Shown piece after piece: positions 1-7,612 of a stretch of 64,000 nt of DNA. The stretch lies in the NCBI RefSeq assembly GCF_003352065.1, contig NZ_CP025803.1, forward strand, positions 2,893,574 through 2,957,573, written 5' to 3'. Within the stretch, counting starts at the first letter, position 1. Every line of letters starts with the position of its first letter. The notes under the pieces were generated by a model. That model did no database searches. It was not told where the DNA came from and saw nothing but the letters and a program-made list of their open reading frames with translations. Both the position numbers and the translations under genes were made by a program. This DNA is from Sulfitobacter sp. SK011. Lineage in GTDB: Bacteria; Pseudomonadota; Alphaproteobacteria; Rhodobacterales; Rhodobacteraceae.

Positions 1-284
1 GTGGTCATAACCGTTCCGAACTGATTTAAGAACCTCGTGGAATACGGGTGTATGACGTCAGGCTCTCCGGCATAAAAGATCGTTCGATTACGAGTGAGAG
101 ACGTTTTCACAGAGTAAGACGCTCTCGTATACATCAATAAGACGTCGATATCGTCCGGTATTTCCAGCCCGCAAGTGAAAAGAACGCCGTCGATTTCTGC
201 AGAAAAGTCGGGAGACTGTTTGAAAATCAGTTGCTGGCTTATGTTGGTGAAAATATGGGCGCGCACGGGTGACTGGTCTTTCAT
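1..284 (-). CDS. Partial glycosyltransferase, GT10 (fucosyltransferase)-like N-terminus, cut by window edge
   Basis: An open frame begins with ATG at 284 and reads leftward off position 1 without a stop (94 codons visible). The visible protein starts MKDQSPVRAHIFTNIS. It contains a stretch (IFYAGEPDVIHPYSTRFLNQF, split here as IFYAGEPDV and HPYSTRFLNQF) that resembles the 'GEPPSI..Y...FL.QF' block found near the N-terminus of bacterial GT10/fucosyltransferase-like enzymes of polysaccharide loci. An AAGGAT ribosome site sits about 6 bases before the ATG. The start overlaps the stop of a small upstream frame as ATGA. Family assignment rests on this one block, so the acceptor and donor are unknown. 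It suggests that another surface-glycan gene set continues to the left. Confidence 0.6.
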   Translation of the reverse strand, partial: MKDQSPVRAHIFTNISQQLIFKQSPDFSAEIDGVLFTCGLEIPDDIDVLLMYTRASYSVKTSLTRNRTIFYAGEPDVIHPYSTRFLNQFGTVMT

Positions 285-499
285 AACTTATCCTTCGCCG
301 AGAACCACTCCGCTGCAAGTGCTGCCATGTGACAAAAGGCGGCATACGTCACCGTTTGACGGTAGATGTGACCAGTCAGATCGCCCGAAGGGCCGGAGCC
401 AATGTTAAGAATGTAAGTGTGCCGAACAACGACCATTAATGGCACCCCGAAAGAACAATTTACAACGAAAGCCAGCATATAGCGAAACGCCGTCGGCAT
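281..499 (-). CDS. Small hypothetical frame upstream of and overlapping the GT10-like gene
   Basis: A frame of about 72 codons from ATG at 499 (a TTG at 523 is the furthest possible start; a stop lies directly before it) ends in TGA at 281-283 and overlaps the next ATG as ATGA, the arrangement used throughout this genome for coupled genes. The product has a hydrophobic N-terminal third and ends AAEWFSAKDKL. I recognise no family. It could be a genuine small gene, the tail of a gene broken by rearrangement, or a chance frame. The ATGA junction is the only positive evidence. Confidence 0.3.
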   Translation of the reverse strand: MPTAFRYMLAFVVNCSFGVPLMVVVRHTYILNIGSGPSGDLTGHIYRQTVTYAAFCHMAALAAEWFSAKDKL

Positions 500-524
500 G
501 AAGCGGTTATAGCATCGGAACAAT

Positions 525-781
525 TAATTCGACAAACTGATCGTTATTCCGGTCAGATTTGATGGGTTTATGAGACTGCTTTTGCGCTGACGCGAACCCT
601 GAAGCAATATGCGCTTAAGCGAAGAACGGACATTCTAGCGGTTGGCGGAACCGTTAGCTACGGGCACACTGCCGACATTCACCAGTTACTCCCAAGCCCT
701 GCAAACCAACACCAAACCTTGTATCAATCCCCCCTGAGCGCTAGACGAAACATGAAATACCAATACTAAGGACCCTGCCTC
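525..781. other. Intergenic region between the left glycan genes and glpX
   Basis: About 250 bases between divergent genes: the minus-strand frame at 281-499 and glpX on the plus strand. It must hold both promoters, but no -35/-10 pair stands out. An AAGGA ribosome site for glpX is visible at about 768-772. No RNA gene or repeat was recognised. Confidence 0.5.
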
Positions 782-1744
782 ATGACCCTCACTGCCCAAT
801 TTCAAGATCGGATGTTGTCGCTGGGCCTTGCCCGCGTGTCTGAGGCCGCCGCGTTGGCATCGGCCAAGCTGATCGGTAAAGGCGACGAAAAGGCCGCGGA
901 TCAGGCGGCAGTCAATGCAATGCGAGAGCAGCTCAACCTGCTTGATATTGCCGGTGTCGTGGTGATCGGCGAAGGCGAACGCGATGAGGCACCGATGTTG
1001 TTCATTGGCGAAGAGGTCGGAACCGGCAATGGCCCCGGTGTCGACATTGCGCTGGACCCATTGGAAGGGACCACGCTGACGGCAAAGGACATGCCGAATG
1101 CCCTGACGGTGATTGCGATGGGGCCGCGCGGCTCGATGCTGCATGCGCCGGATGTGTATATGGACAAGCTGGCGATTGGTCCGGGATACAAGACGGATGT
1201 GGTGACACTGGATATGTCGCCGGGTCAGCGCGTCAAGGCATTGGCCAAGGCCAGGAAATGTGATCCGGGCGACATCACCGTGTGCATTCTGGAACGCCCC
1301 CGCCACGAGGCGATGATCGCTGAGGTGCGCGCAACAGGGGCGGCGATCCGGCTGATCACCGATGGCGATGTGGCCGGGGTCATGCATTGCGCAGACCCCT
1401 CCACCGGCATCGACATGTACATGGGCCAGGGCGGCGCGCCTGAGGGCGTGTTGGCCGCTGCCGCGCTGAAATGTATGGGCGGCCAGATGTATGGCCGCCT
1501 GATGTTTCGCAATGACGATGAACGCGGCCGCGCCACCAAGGCGGGCATCACCGATTTCGACCGCATTTATCGCCGCGACGAGATGGTGACCGAAGATGTC
1601 ATCTTTGCCGCCACAGGGGTGACGGATGGCAATCTGGTACCGGGTGTCAAACGCGAAGTCGGCTGGATGACCACGGAAACCCTGATCATGCGCTCCAAGA
1701 CCGGATCCGTGCGGCGCATGAACTATCGCACACCGGTGGAATAA
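782..1744 (+). CDS. glpX: Class II fructose-1,6-bisphosphatase
   Basis: A 320-residue protein of the GlpX family, which hydrolyses fructose 1,6-bisphosphate to fructose 6-phosphate in gluconeogenesis (cytoplasm, metal-dependent). Visible signatures are GEGERDEAPMLFIGE (about residues 62-76) and DPLEGTT (about 91-97), the metal and phosphate binding motifs of the lithium-sensitive phosphatase fold. Length matches the family. The ATG has AAGGA about 9 bases upstream. recJ follows after 67 bases in the same direction, a pairing common in Rhodobacteraceae. The homoserine dehydrogenase gene that often precedes glpX in this group is not seen here, so the left junction may be a local rearrangement (inference). 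Confidence 0.95.
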   Translation: MTLTAQFQDRMLSLGLARVSEAAALASAKLIGKGDEKAADQAAVNAMREQLNLLDIAGVVVIGEGERDEAPMLFIGEEVGTGNGPGVDIALDPLEGTTLTAKDMPNALTVIAMGPRGSMLHAPDVYMDKLAIGPGYKTDVVTLDMSPGQRVKALAKARKCDPGDITVCILERPRHEAMIAEVRATGAAIRLITDGDVAGVMHCADPSTGIDMYMGQGGAPEGVLAAAALKCMGGQMYGRLMFRNDDERGRATKAGITDFDRIYRRDEMVTEDVIFAATGVTDGNLVPGVKREVGWMTTETLIMRSKTGSVRRMNYRTPVE

Positions 1745-1776
1745 CGCAGAGGCCGGTGGCTGCGGCATATGTCGGA

Positions 1777-1797
1777 CGGTATTTGTAAAAGGGTGAA
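1777..1797 (+). repeat. Interspersed junction motif (copy 1), upstream of recJ
   Basis: Twenty-one bases starting CGGTATTTG and ending AAAGGGTGAA lie 15 bases before the recJ ATG. The identical 21 bases occur at 62972-62992 before the FAD oxidase gene, over 61 kb away. Both copies follow a stop codon and precede a co-directional start. A related, longer variant (GGGGATATTTTTCCCC then AAAAAGAGGCAAAGG) is at 47736-47775. From memory, such motifs are scattered between genes of Rhodobacteraceae. The function is not known to me. Confidence 0.7.
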
Positions 1798-1811
1798 ATG
1801 AGGGATGGGTC

Positions 1812-3551
1812 ATGGCGTATCTGGGCGTTGAGACATCCCTGACCGGGCGGCGTTGGGTTGGTCCCGGGGTCGATGTGGAACGCGCAGCCGAGGTGTTGGC
1901 GCAGCAAACCGACCTGCCGGAGCCCGTGTGTCAGGTGCTGGCGCGGCGCGGTGTCGCCCCAGCGGATGCCGACGCATTTCTGGCCCCCTCGATACGGGAT
2001 CTGTTGCCTGATCCAAGGTCGCTGAAAGACATGGAAAGCGCAGCGCGCCGGTTTCTGAGCGCCCTTGACGGGCGGCAACGTATTGCTGTTTTTGCCGATT
2101 ACGATGTGGATGGCGGCTCTTCTGCGGCATTGCTGCTGGTTTGGCTGCGCGACATGGGTCACACCGCCACGCTTTATGTTCCTGACCGCATCGACGAAGG
2201 CTACGGCCCGAATGAAGAGGCCATGGCAGCCCTTGCAACAGATCATGATCTGATTGTTTGCGTCGATTGCGGCACCCTGTCCCATGGGCCGATTGCTGCG
2301 GCAAAGGGCGCAGATGTGATTGTGCTGGATCACCATTTGGGGGGTGAGGTGCTGCCGGATGCGCTGGCGGTTGTAAACCCGAACCGGCAAGACGAAGATG
2401 GCGCATCTGCACATCTATGTGCCGCCGCTGTGGTATTTCTGATGTTGGTCGAAGTGGGCCGGCACCTTCGGGAGAGCGATCGCAAGGGACCGGACCTGAT
2501 GGGCCTGCTTGATTTGGTGGCCCTTGCAACAGTTGCCGATGTGGCCCCTTTGATCGGTGTCAATCGCGCCTTTGTGCGCCAGGGCCTGCGGATTATGGCG
2601 CAGAGGGCGCGGGTTGGCCTTGCGGCGCTGGCCGATGTTGCGCGCATGGATACGGCACCCACATCCTATCATCTGGGATTCCTGCTGGGCCCGCGCATCA
2701 ATGCAGGCGGGCGCATTGGTCAGGCCGATCTGGGTGCACGGCTTCTGGCGACGAACGATCCGCACGAGGCGGCCGCGCTGGCCGAACGCCTTGACGCGTT
2801 AAACACCGACCGCCGGGATGTTGAAGCGTCGGTGCGCGCTGCGGCCCTGGCTCAGGCCGAGGAACGTGGATTTGACGCACCGCTCGTCTGGGCGTCGGGG
2901 CCCGGCTGGCACCCCGGTGTGGTCGGCATTGTCGCTGCGCGGCTGAAAGAAGCATCAAACCGGCCCGCAGTGGTAATCGGGATCGAGGACGGCATTGGCA
3001 AAGGGTCGGGTCGGTCTGTTTCTGGCATCGACCTTGGTGCGCCCATCCAAAGGCTCGCGGCCGAAGGGTTGTTGATCAAAGGGGGCGGTCACAAGATGGC
3101 CGCGGGGCTGACCGTGGCCGAGGACAAGCTGGACGCGGCCATGGCGCGCCTCGGCGCGTTGTTGGCAAAACAGGGCGCGCATCTGGCCGGGCCATCTGAC
3201 CTTGCGGTGACCGGTCTGTTGATGCCGGGTGCCGCGACGGTTGAACTGGTCGAAAAGATTGAGGAAGCCGGACCCTTTGGGGCCGCCGCCCCTGCCCCGC
3301 GCTTTGTCTTTTCCGACATCCAGATCCGCTTTGCCAAACGGGTGGGCGAGAACCACCTCAAGGTCACTTTTGGCGATGGTTTGGGGGCCACGATGGACGC
3401 GATCGCCTTTGGTGCATTTGATGGCCCGCTTGGCCCTGCGATGGAAAACCATGGCGGCGCGCGGTTTCATCTGGCAGGGCGGCTGGATATCAATACCTGG
3501 CGGGGCAAACGTTCTGTGCAGCTCAGGCTTGAGGATGCCAGTGCGGCCTGA
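1812..3551 (+). CDS. recJ: Single-stranded-DNA-specific exonuclease RecJ
   Basis: A 579-residue protein of the DHH phosphoesterase family. RecJ degrades single-stranded DNA 5' to 3' in recombinational and mismatch repair. Visible motifs are ADYDVDGGSSAALL (about residues 95-108), CVDCGTLSH (about 152-160) and VLDHH (the DHH motif, about 172-176). The C-terminal DHHA1 region includes KGGGHKMAAGLTV (about 423-435), and an OB-like tail follows. Length is normal for alphaproteobacteria. The start ATG at 1812 follows GAGGGA and the junction motif at 1777-1797. A tRNA-Glu gene follows about 80 bases after the stop. Confidence 0.95.
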   Translation: MAYLGVETSLTGRRWVGPGVDVERAAEVLAQQTDLPEPVCQVLARRGVAPADADAFLAPSIRDLLPDPRSLKDMESAARRFLSALDGRQRIAVFADYDVDGGSSAALLLVWLRDMGHTATLYVPDRIDEGYGPNEEAMAALATDHDLIVCVDCGTLSHGPIAAAKGADVIVLDHHLGGEVLPDALAVVNPNRQDEDGASAHLCAAAVVFLMLVEVGRHLRESDRKGPDLMGLLDLVALATVADVAPLIGVNRAFVRQGLRIMAQRARVGLAALADVARMDTAPTSYHLGFLLGPRINAGGRIGQADLGARLLATNDPHEAAALAERLDALNTDRRDVEASVRAAALAQAEERGFDAPLVWASGPGWHPGVVGIVAARLKEASNRPAVVIGIEDGIGKGSGRSVSGIDLGAPIQRLAAEGLLIKGGGHKMAAGLTVAEDKLDAAMARLGALLAKQGAHLAGPSDLAVTGLLMPGAATVELVEKIEEAGPFGAAAPAPRFVFSDIQIRFAKRVGENHLKVTFGDGLGATMDAIAFGAFDGPLGPAMENHGGARFHLAGRLDINTWRGKRSVQLRLEDASAA

Positions 3552-3629
3552 ATACAATTTCTGTCATCTACGGGAAATTTCTGCTTGCACCCTACGCGTC
3601 ATTTACCTAAAGAACCGCTCACGACCAGT

Positions 3630-3704
3630 GGCCCGTTCGTCTATCGGTTAGGACGTCAGGTTTTCAACCTGAAAAGAGGGGTTCGACTCCCCTACGGGCT
3701 GCCA
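3630..3704 (+). tRNA. tRNA-Glu (anticodon TTC)
   Basis: A 75-base cloverleaf. The acceptor arm GGCCCGT pairs with ACGGGCT (with a G-U first pair) and the terminal GCCA is encoded. The D-arm region is CGTCTATCGGTTAGGACG. The anticodon arm is TCAGG-TTTTCAA-CCTGA with TTC at the anticodon position, and the T arm AGGGG-TTCGACT-CCCCT is complete. It charges glutamate and reads GAA/GAG. It stands alone after recJ. No terminator is obvious immediately downstream. Confidence 0.95.
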
Positions 3705-4398
3705 CTTTTCCATTTGAACTGTTGTTTTGAATTCGCTCCTGAACGCATGCTGCCTGCTATTGGCCATGTCACGGCACATTTGGGGATGCTTGGGCTTTGC
3801 CTTCCGTCAGATACTGGCCTGCCATGTCAGTCATGCGCAAACGGGTTTCTGCCTGACGGTCAGCCAATCCCGGATCATCCCGTGACATCCTTTGATCCAC
3901 GAGAATAGAAGGACCGAGTGTGATCTATTGAAAAAACCATTCTCACCAGCAACTCATACTGTTCAATCCATGCGGTCCTCAGATCGTTCAGTCAGCCTCT
4001 GGCGACAACGGTGTTTTTCCCCCGGATTCGGCAAGTGTCTGATCGGCTTCAGAGCGAATTCTTCTTTAATCGCATAAAGATACACGTATAGAGGGAATAT
4101 CTTTTGTGCCTTAGAAGAAACAGTTTGTTTCAAAGAAATTGCCTCATTTGCGGTTAAAAACTGTTATGAATGTGACAGTTGGTCCGGTGAACGCGTGATG
4201 GAAATGTTTTCGATCACGAAATCGCGATGATTGGTTGACGTTAGGTTAACCATCGGCGTGAGCTGAACGTAATGTATAGAGCACGTGATTTGAGCTGCCG
4301 CTGGGTCACCGTTTCCGTTGTTGGAACTATGCAGAGCGCAGTTAGGGTCAACGCGTAGTTGAGAGTAAAGAGTAGCGATATGCCCTGGAGGGGTTATC
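3705..4398. other. Gene-poor region upstream of the polysaccharide locus
   Basis: Nearly 700 bases without a convincing gene. Short open frames on both strands lack ribosome sites and recognisable domains. The sequence is more AT-rich than its surroundings, particularly from about 4060 on. The right part (about 4160-4398) probably contains the promoter and leader of the sugar-transferase gene; GGTTAACC and CACGTG palindromes lie at about 4244-4251 and 4282-4287, but no convincing sigma-70 pair was found. It may hold decayed genes or binding sites for regulators of the polysaccharide operon. Confidence 0.5.
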
Positions 4399-5172
4399 AT
4401 GAATAGTTATAAGACGAACCAACTGGGGTATGGCCAATTTGAATTTGGCCCATTACCTGCTGATGGCAATCCCGCAATTTTAAGGTCTGAACGGTTTGCC
4501 GTGTCGTCGGTACGCCGCAGCTATGTCTGGGACGGTGCTGTTGCCCGCAAAGCCGAAGCGAGTGGTTTTTATCGTGGCTTGGTCAAACCGCTGCTGGATG
4601 GGCTTATCATCCTTTTGACCCTGCCCTTTTCCGTCCCGTTTATTGCATTTTGCGCTGTTGCGCTCTGGGTCGAGGGCGGGTCGCCCTTTTACACACAAGA
4701 GCGTCTGGGGAAAAACGGCAAACGCTTCAAAATTCTGAAGTTGCGCACGATGGTGCGCGATGCGGATGCGGTGCTGGAGGCCTATCTGGCTTCCGATCCG
4801 GCCCGCCGGCGCGAATGGAACGAATTGCAAAAACTACGCAACGACCCGCGTGTCACTCGCGTTGGTCACTTCCTGCGCGCCACATCCATGGATGAACTTC
4901 CTCAACTTTTCAATGTCTTGAAAGGTGATATGAGCCTTGTCGGGCCACGCCCGATGATGCCGGAGCAATTGTCCATGTATGGTGAATCGGATGCCTATTT
5001 CGCTCTTAGACCTGGCGTTACAGGTCTGTGGCAGGTGTCTGCACGCGACAACACGCGGCTCTCTCATCGCAACGAAGTCGATGCGGAATATCTGCGCAAT
5101 ATTTCGTTCATGTTGGATCTTACCGTGCTCTACAAGACGATCGGTGTGGTCTTGCGCCGGACCGGATATTGA
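4399..5172 (+). CDS. Undecaprenyl-phosphate sugar phosphotransferase (ExoY-like priming glycosyltransferase)
   Basis: A 257-residue bacterial sugar transferase of the WbaP/ExoY C-terminal type. It moves a sugar-1-phosphate from a nucleotide sugar to undecaprenyl phosphate and so starts repeat-unit assembly on the inner membrane. Features seen are a hydrophobic segment (about residues 62-85), then RLGKNGKRFKILKLRTMV (about 103-120), DPRVTRVGHFLRATSMDELPQ (about 147-167, given here as DPRVTRVG and SMDELPQ) and SLVGPRPMM (about 177-185), which are the conserved core of the family. The sugar is not predictable. GGAGGGG lies 6 bases before the ATG. It opens a plus-strand run with the next three genes. 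Confidence 0.92.
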   Translation: MNSYKTNQLGYGQFEFGPLPADGNPAILRSERFAVSSVRRSYVWDGAVARKAEASGFYRGLVKPLLDGLIILLTLPFSVPFIAFCAVALWVEGGSPFYTQERLGKNGKRFKILKLRTMVRDADAVLEAYLASDPARRREWNELQKLRNDPRVTRVGHFLRATSMDELPQLFNVLKGDMSLVGPRPMMPEQLSMYGESDAYFALRPGVTGLWQVSARDNTRLSHRNEVDAEYLRNISFMLDLTVLYKTIGVVLRRTGY

Positions 5173-5219
5173 GGCGAGACTTATTGTGGATCAGCACAGA
5201 TCAGGTGTAAGATTGACGC

Positions 5220-6155
5220 ATGTCCAAACCGCCAAAGTGGGATGCAATGAAGGATAACTATCCTGTCGCTGAATCATCCAAACCATCGCAGGATGCGGCG
5301 GTCCAAGGCAAATCAATGTCTGCCTTTCTTAGCGGAATGCGCCACGGCATTCGACCGCGTCGTATCATGAATGAACAGTCGCAAAAGCGGCTGCTTGAAC
5401 TCTCTGCCGTAGTCCCGGAAAAGCCATCGTTTGTAAAATCTGCTGAGGATACGCGTTGGCAAGACCTGAGCATCGAAGCGCCGGGCACAAGGGGTACGCC
5501 CACCGCGACCAAAACCGCCATCGACAGCGATCTTGGCCGTAGCGATGCCCACGCCTTTGATGTATTGCGCACACGTCTGCGCCAGACCGCGCAGGAACAT
5601 GGCTGGACAAACATCGCGGTGACCGCCCCGACGACTGGATGTGGCACGACCTTTACGGCGGTCAATCTGGCGCTCAGCCTGTCGCGCATTGCCGGGTCGC
5701 GTTCAATCTTGATGGATTTTAACATGCGAAATCCCGGCGCCGCGGCAGCCGTTGACATACAAGCCCGCGGTCCACTGCAAGAATTTCTGGGCGGCCGCAC
5801 CGCGATGGCCGAGCATTTGGTCCGGTGCAGTGACACGTTGGCCCTCGGACTGAACAGTGAACCACATGAACTTGCCGCCGAAACGCTTCAGAACGCAACC
5901 ACGATACGGACGTTGCAACAGATGCAATCAGCCCTGCAGCCCGAGATCGTGATCTATGATATGCCGCCGATGCTGGCTTTTGATGATGTGTCGGCCTTTT
6001 TGCCCCATCTAGATGGCGTTTTGCTGGTGTCAGACGGGACCCAGACTACCGCACTCCAGTTGACTGAATGCGAACAGATGTTGGGTGGGCAGGTACCATT
6101 GTTGGGCGTTGTATTAAACCGGGCGCGCCGTTCAAGCATTGTTCGCTACACCTGA
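5220..6155 (+). CDS. CapB/CpsD-like polysaccharide co-polymerase ATPase-type protein with degenerate P-loop
   Basis: A 311-residue protein with the fold of bacterial tyrosine-kinase/MinD-type P-loop proteins (CpsD, CapB, ExoP C-terminal domain) that pair with Wzz-like membrane proteins to control chain length. The region equivalent to Walker A is APTTGCGTTFT (residues 136-146): the usual GxGK(S/T) lysine is replaced by threonine. Walker A' is LMDFNMRNP (164-172), where the family norm is LxDxDxRxP, and Walker B-like is IVIYDMPPM (243-251). No tyrosine-rich tail is present at the C-terminus (ends SSIVRYT). It may bind nucleotide poorly or act only as a structural partner of the following Wzz-like protein. 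The ribosome site is weak, and ATG at 5247 is an alternative start. Confidence 0.82.
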   Translation: MSKPPKWDAMKDNYPVAESSKPSQDAAVQGKSMSAFLSGMRHGIRPRRIMNEQSQKRLLELSAVVPEKPSFVKSAEDTRWQDLSIEAPGTRGTPTATKTAIDSDLGRSDAHAFDVLRTRLRQTAQEHGWTNIAVTAPTTGCGTTFTAVNLALSLSRIAGSRSILMDFNMRNPGAAAAVDIQARGPLQEFLGGRTAMAEHLVRCSDTLALGLNSEPHELAAETLQNATTIRTLQQMQSALQPEIVIYDMPPMLAFDDVSAFLPHLDGVLLVSDGTQTTALQLTECEQMLGGQVPLLGVVLNRARRSSIVRYT

Positions 6156-6288
6156 TCCGCCGTCTGAACCCCTGTTGGAATTATGTAGGAAGCCCTATGA
6201 TCACCGGATTGCTATGGTTTAAACTGGTCAAAACCGGGCCTTGCGGGTGCGTGCACCCGAACTCATTGATATTGGGATACGCAGGCTG

Positions 6289-7545
6289 ATGGGTCCGATC
6301 TATTCGTTGGATGACTTTCTGGATTTGCTGCGCCGCCGGGCGCGGCTGATCTTGAGTGTGATCTTCTTGGGATGCATCGTTTCCATCGTTTTTGCCCTGA
6401 TGCAGCAACATATGTATCAGTCCGCCGAAGTCATTCAGATTGAACAGCCCACGATTGCCAATGACCTCGCCCCATCAACGGTCGAAGGCTCATCTGCGCG
6501 CCGCCTGCAGTTGATTGAACAACAATTGATGGCCCGCGATAACCTGATCGGGATGATCGATAAATTTGGCCTATATGAGGACGCATCGGGTTTGCGGCTT
6601 TCCGAAAAGGTGGACTTGCTGCGCAGTGCGGTGACGATCACGGGTGTTGCTGCGGCACGTGAAGGGTTTGCTGATGACGGCACCATTTCCGTCCTGACAA
6701 TCACTGCGGAAATGGACAGCGCCGAACAGGCGCAGGCGGTCGCCCATGAGTTTGCCAACCGGACCCGCTCCCTGTCAGCCACCCAACGCCAGGAACAGAC
6801 CCGCGAAACCCTTGAATTCTTCGAAAGGCAGGAAGCCAACATTGTGCGTGACATCGCCGCACTTGAGCAAGAACTCCAAGCCTTTCGCAGCGAAAATGAT
6901 CTGTCTATCGAAGGCAGCGTTGCCTTTCGCCGCGACGAGATTTCCAGTCTGAACACTGCGATACTGGCCCTGGACCGCGACATGATTGCGGCCCAACTTG
7001 CGCGCACCCGATTTTACCCTTCTGCGCGCGCGGCCACAGTCAAGCGTCTGGAAGACGAAATTGATGCGCAGCTTGCCAGCCTGGCCTCACAACGTACCCT
7101 CCTGAATGAGCGGCGCACAGCCCTCAAGGAAAGCCTGCAAACCTCGCCCGAAATCGACCGCACATTGGCCAGTTTCGACCGCCGGATGGATCAGCTTCAG
7201 GACCAGCTTGAGGTCATATCGACCCGCCGTAACGAAGCAGAGGTTGGTTTTTCGCTGGAGGCTGCCGCGCGGGGTGAGCGCCTGATCACCCTCGAAGAGG
7301 CGCAAGTGCCGGATTATCCCTACACCCGCAGTCGGAAAATCGTGGCGCTCCTCGGCGGCATGGCCTCGGTCATCGCGGCAATTGCCGTGGCATTCTTGCT
7401 TGACTTACGGCATCCCGTCCTGCGCACTGCACGCCAGATGGAACGGGAAACCGGGCTGCGCCCTGTGATCGTCATTGCCGAAGCTGTGAAACTCAAGGGC
7501 CGAACCGCCCGCATGGCACGCAAGGCGCAGGCACCCAAAGCGTAG
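6289..7545 (+). CDS. Wzz/GumC-like polysaccharide chain-length determinant protein
   Basis: About 418 residues. There is one N-terminal membrane segment (LILSVIFLGCIVSIVFALM, about residues 20-38), a long periplasmic part rich in Gln, Glu, Arg and Leu with coiled-coil character (about 160-345), and a second membrane segment near the C-terminus (VALLGGMASVIAAIAVAFLL, about 363-382). This is the layout of polysaccharide co-polymerases that set chain length, here without a fused kinase domain. That role is probably shared with the preceding CapB-like protein. ATG at 6289 (preceded by GCAGG) is preferred over an in-frame TTG at 6241 because the family-like sequence YSLDDFLDLLRRR begins just after it. 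Confidence 0.88.
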   Translation: MGPIYSLDDFLDLLRRRARLILSVIFLGCIVSIVFALMQQHMYQSAEVIQIEQPTIANDLAPSTVEGSSARRLQLIEQQLMARDNLIGMIDKFGLYEDASGLRLSEKVDLLRSAVTITGVAAAREGFADDGTISVLTITAEMDSAEQAQAVAHEFANRTRSLSATQRQEQTRETLEFFERQEANIVRDIAALEQELQAFRSENDLSIEGSVAFRRDEISSLNTAILALDRDMIAAQLARTRFYPSARAATVKRLEDEIDAQLASLASQRTLLNERRTALKESLQTSPEIDRTLASFDRRMDQLQDQLEVISTRRNEAEVGFSLEAAARGERLITLEEAQVPDYPYTRSRKIVALLGGMASVIAAIAVAFLLDLRHPVLRTARQMERETGLRPVIVIAEAVKLKGRTARMARKAQAPKA

Positions 7546-7612
7546 CCACGCCCGGAAGTCGCCAAATTACCGGGCGCGCGCCGTGCACTGCGACCGGACA
7601 AAGGATCGTCTT

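Noticed and set aside
686..1813. Long open frame (375 codons) on the minus strand across glpX
   Set aside because: It is antisense to glpX, has the His/Arg-rich composition typical of shadow frames in GC-rich genes, and has no family-like sequence.
3892..4077. Short plus-strand frame in the gene-poor region, considered as transposase remnant
   Set aside because: No transposase motif, no terminal inverted repeats and no target duplication could be seen, so calling an insertion sequence would be a guess.
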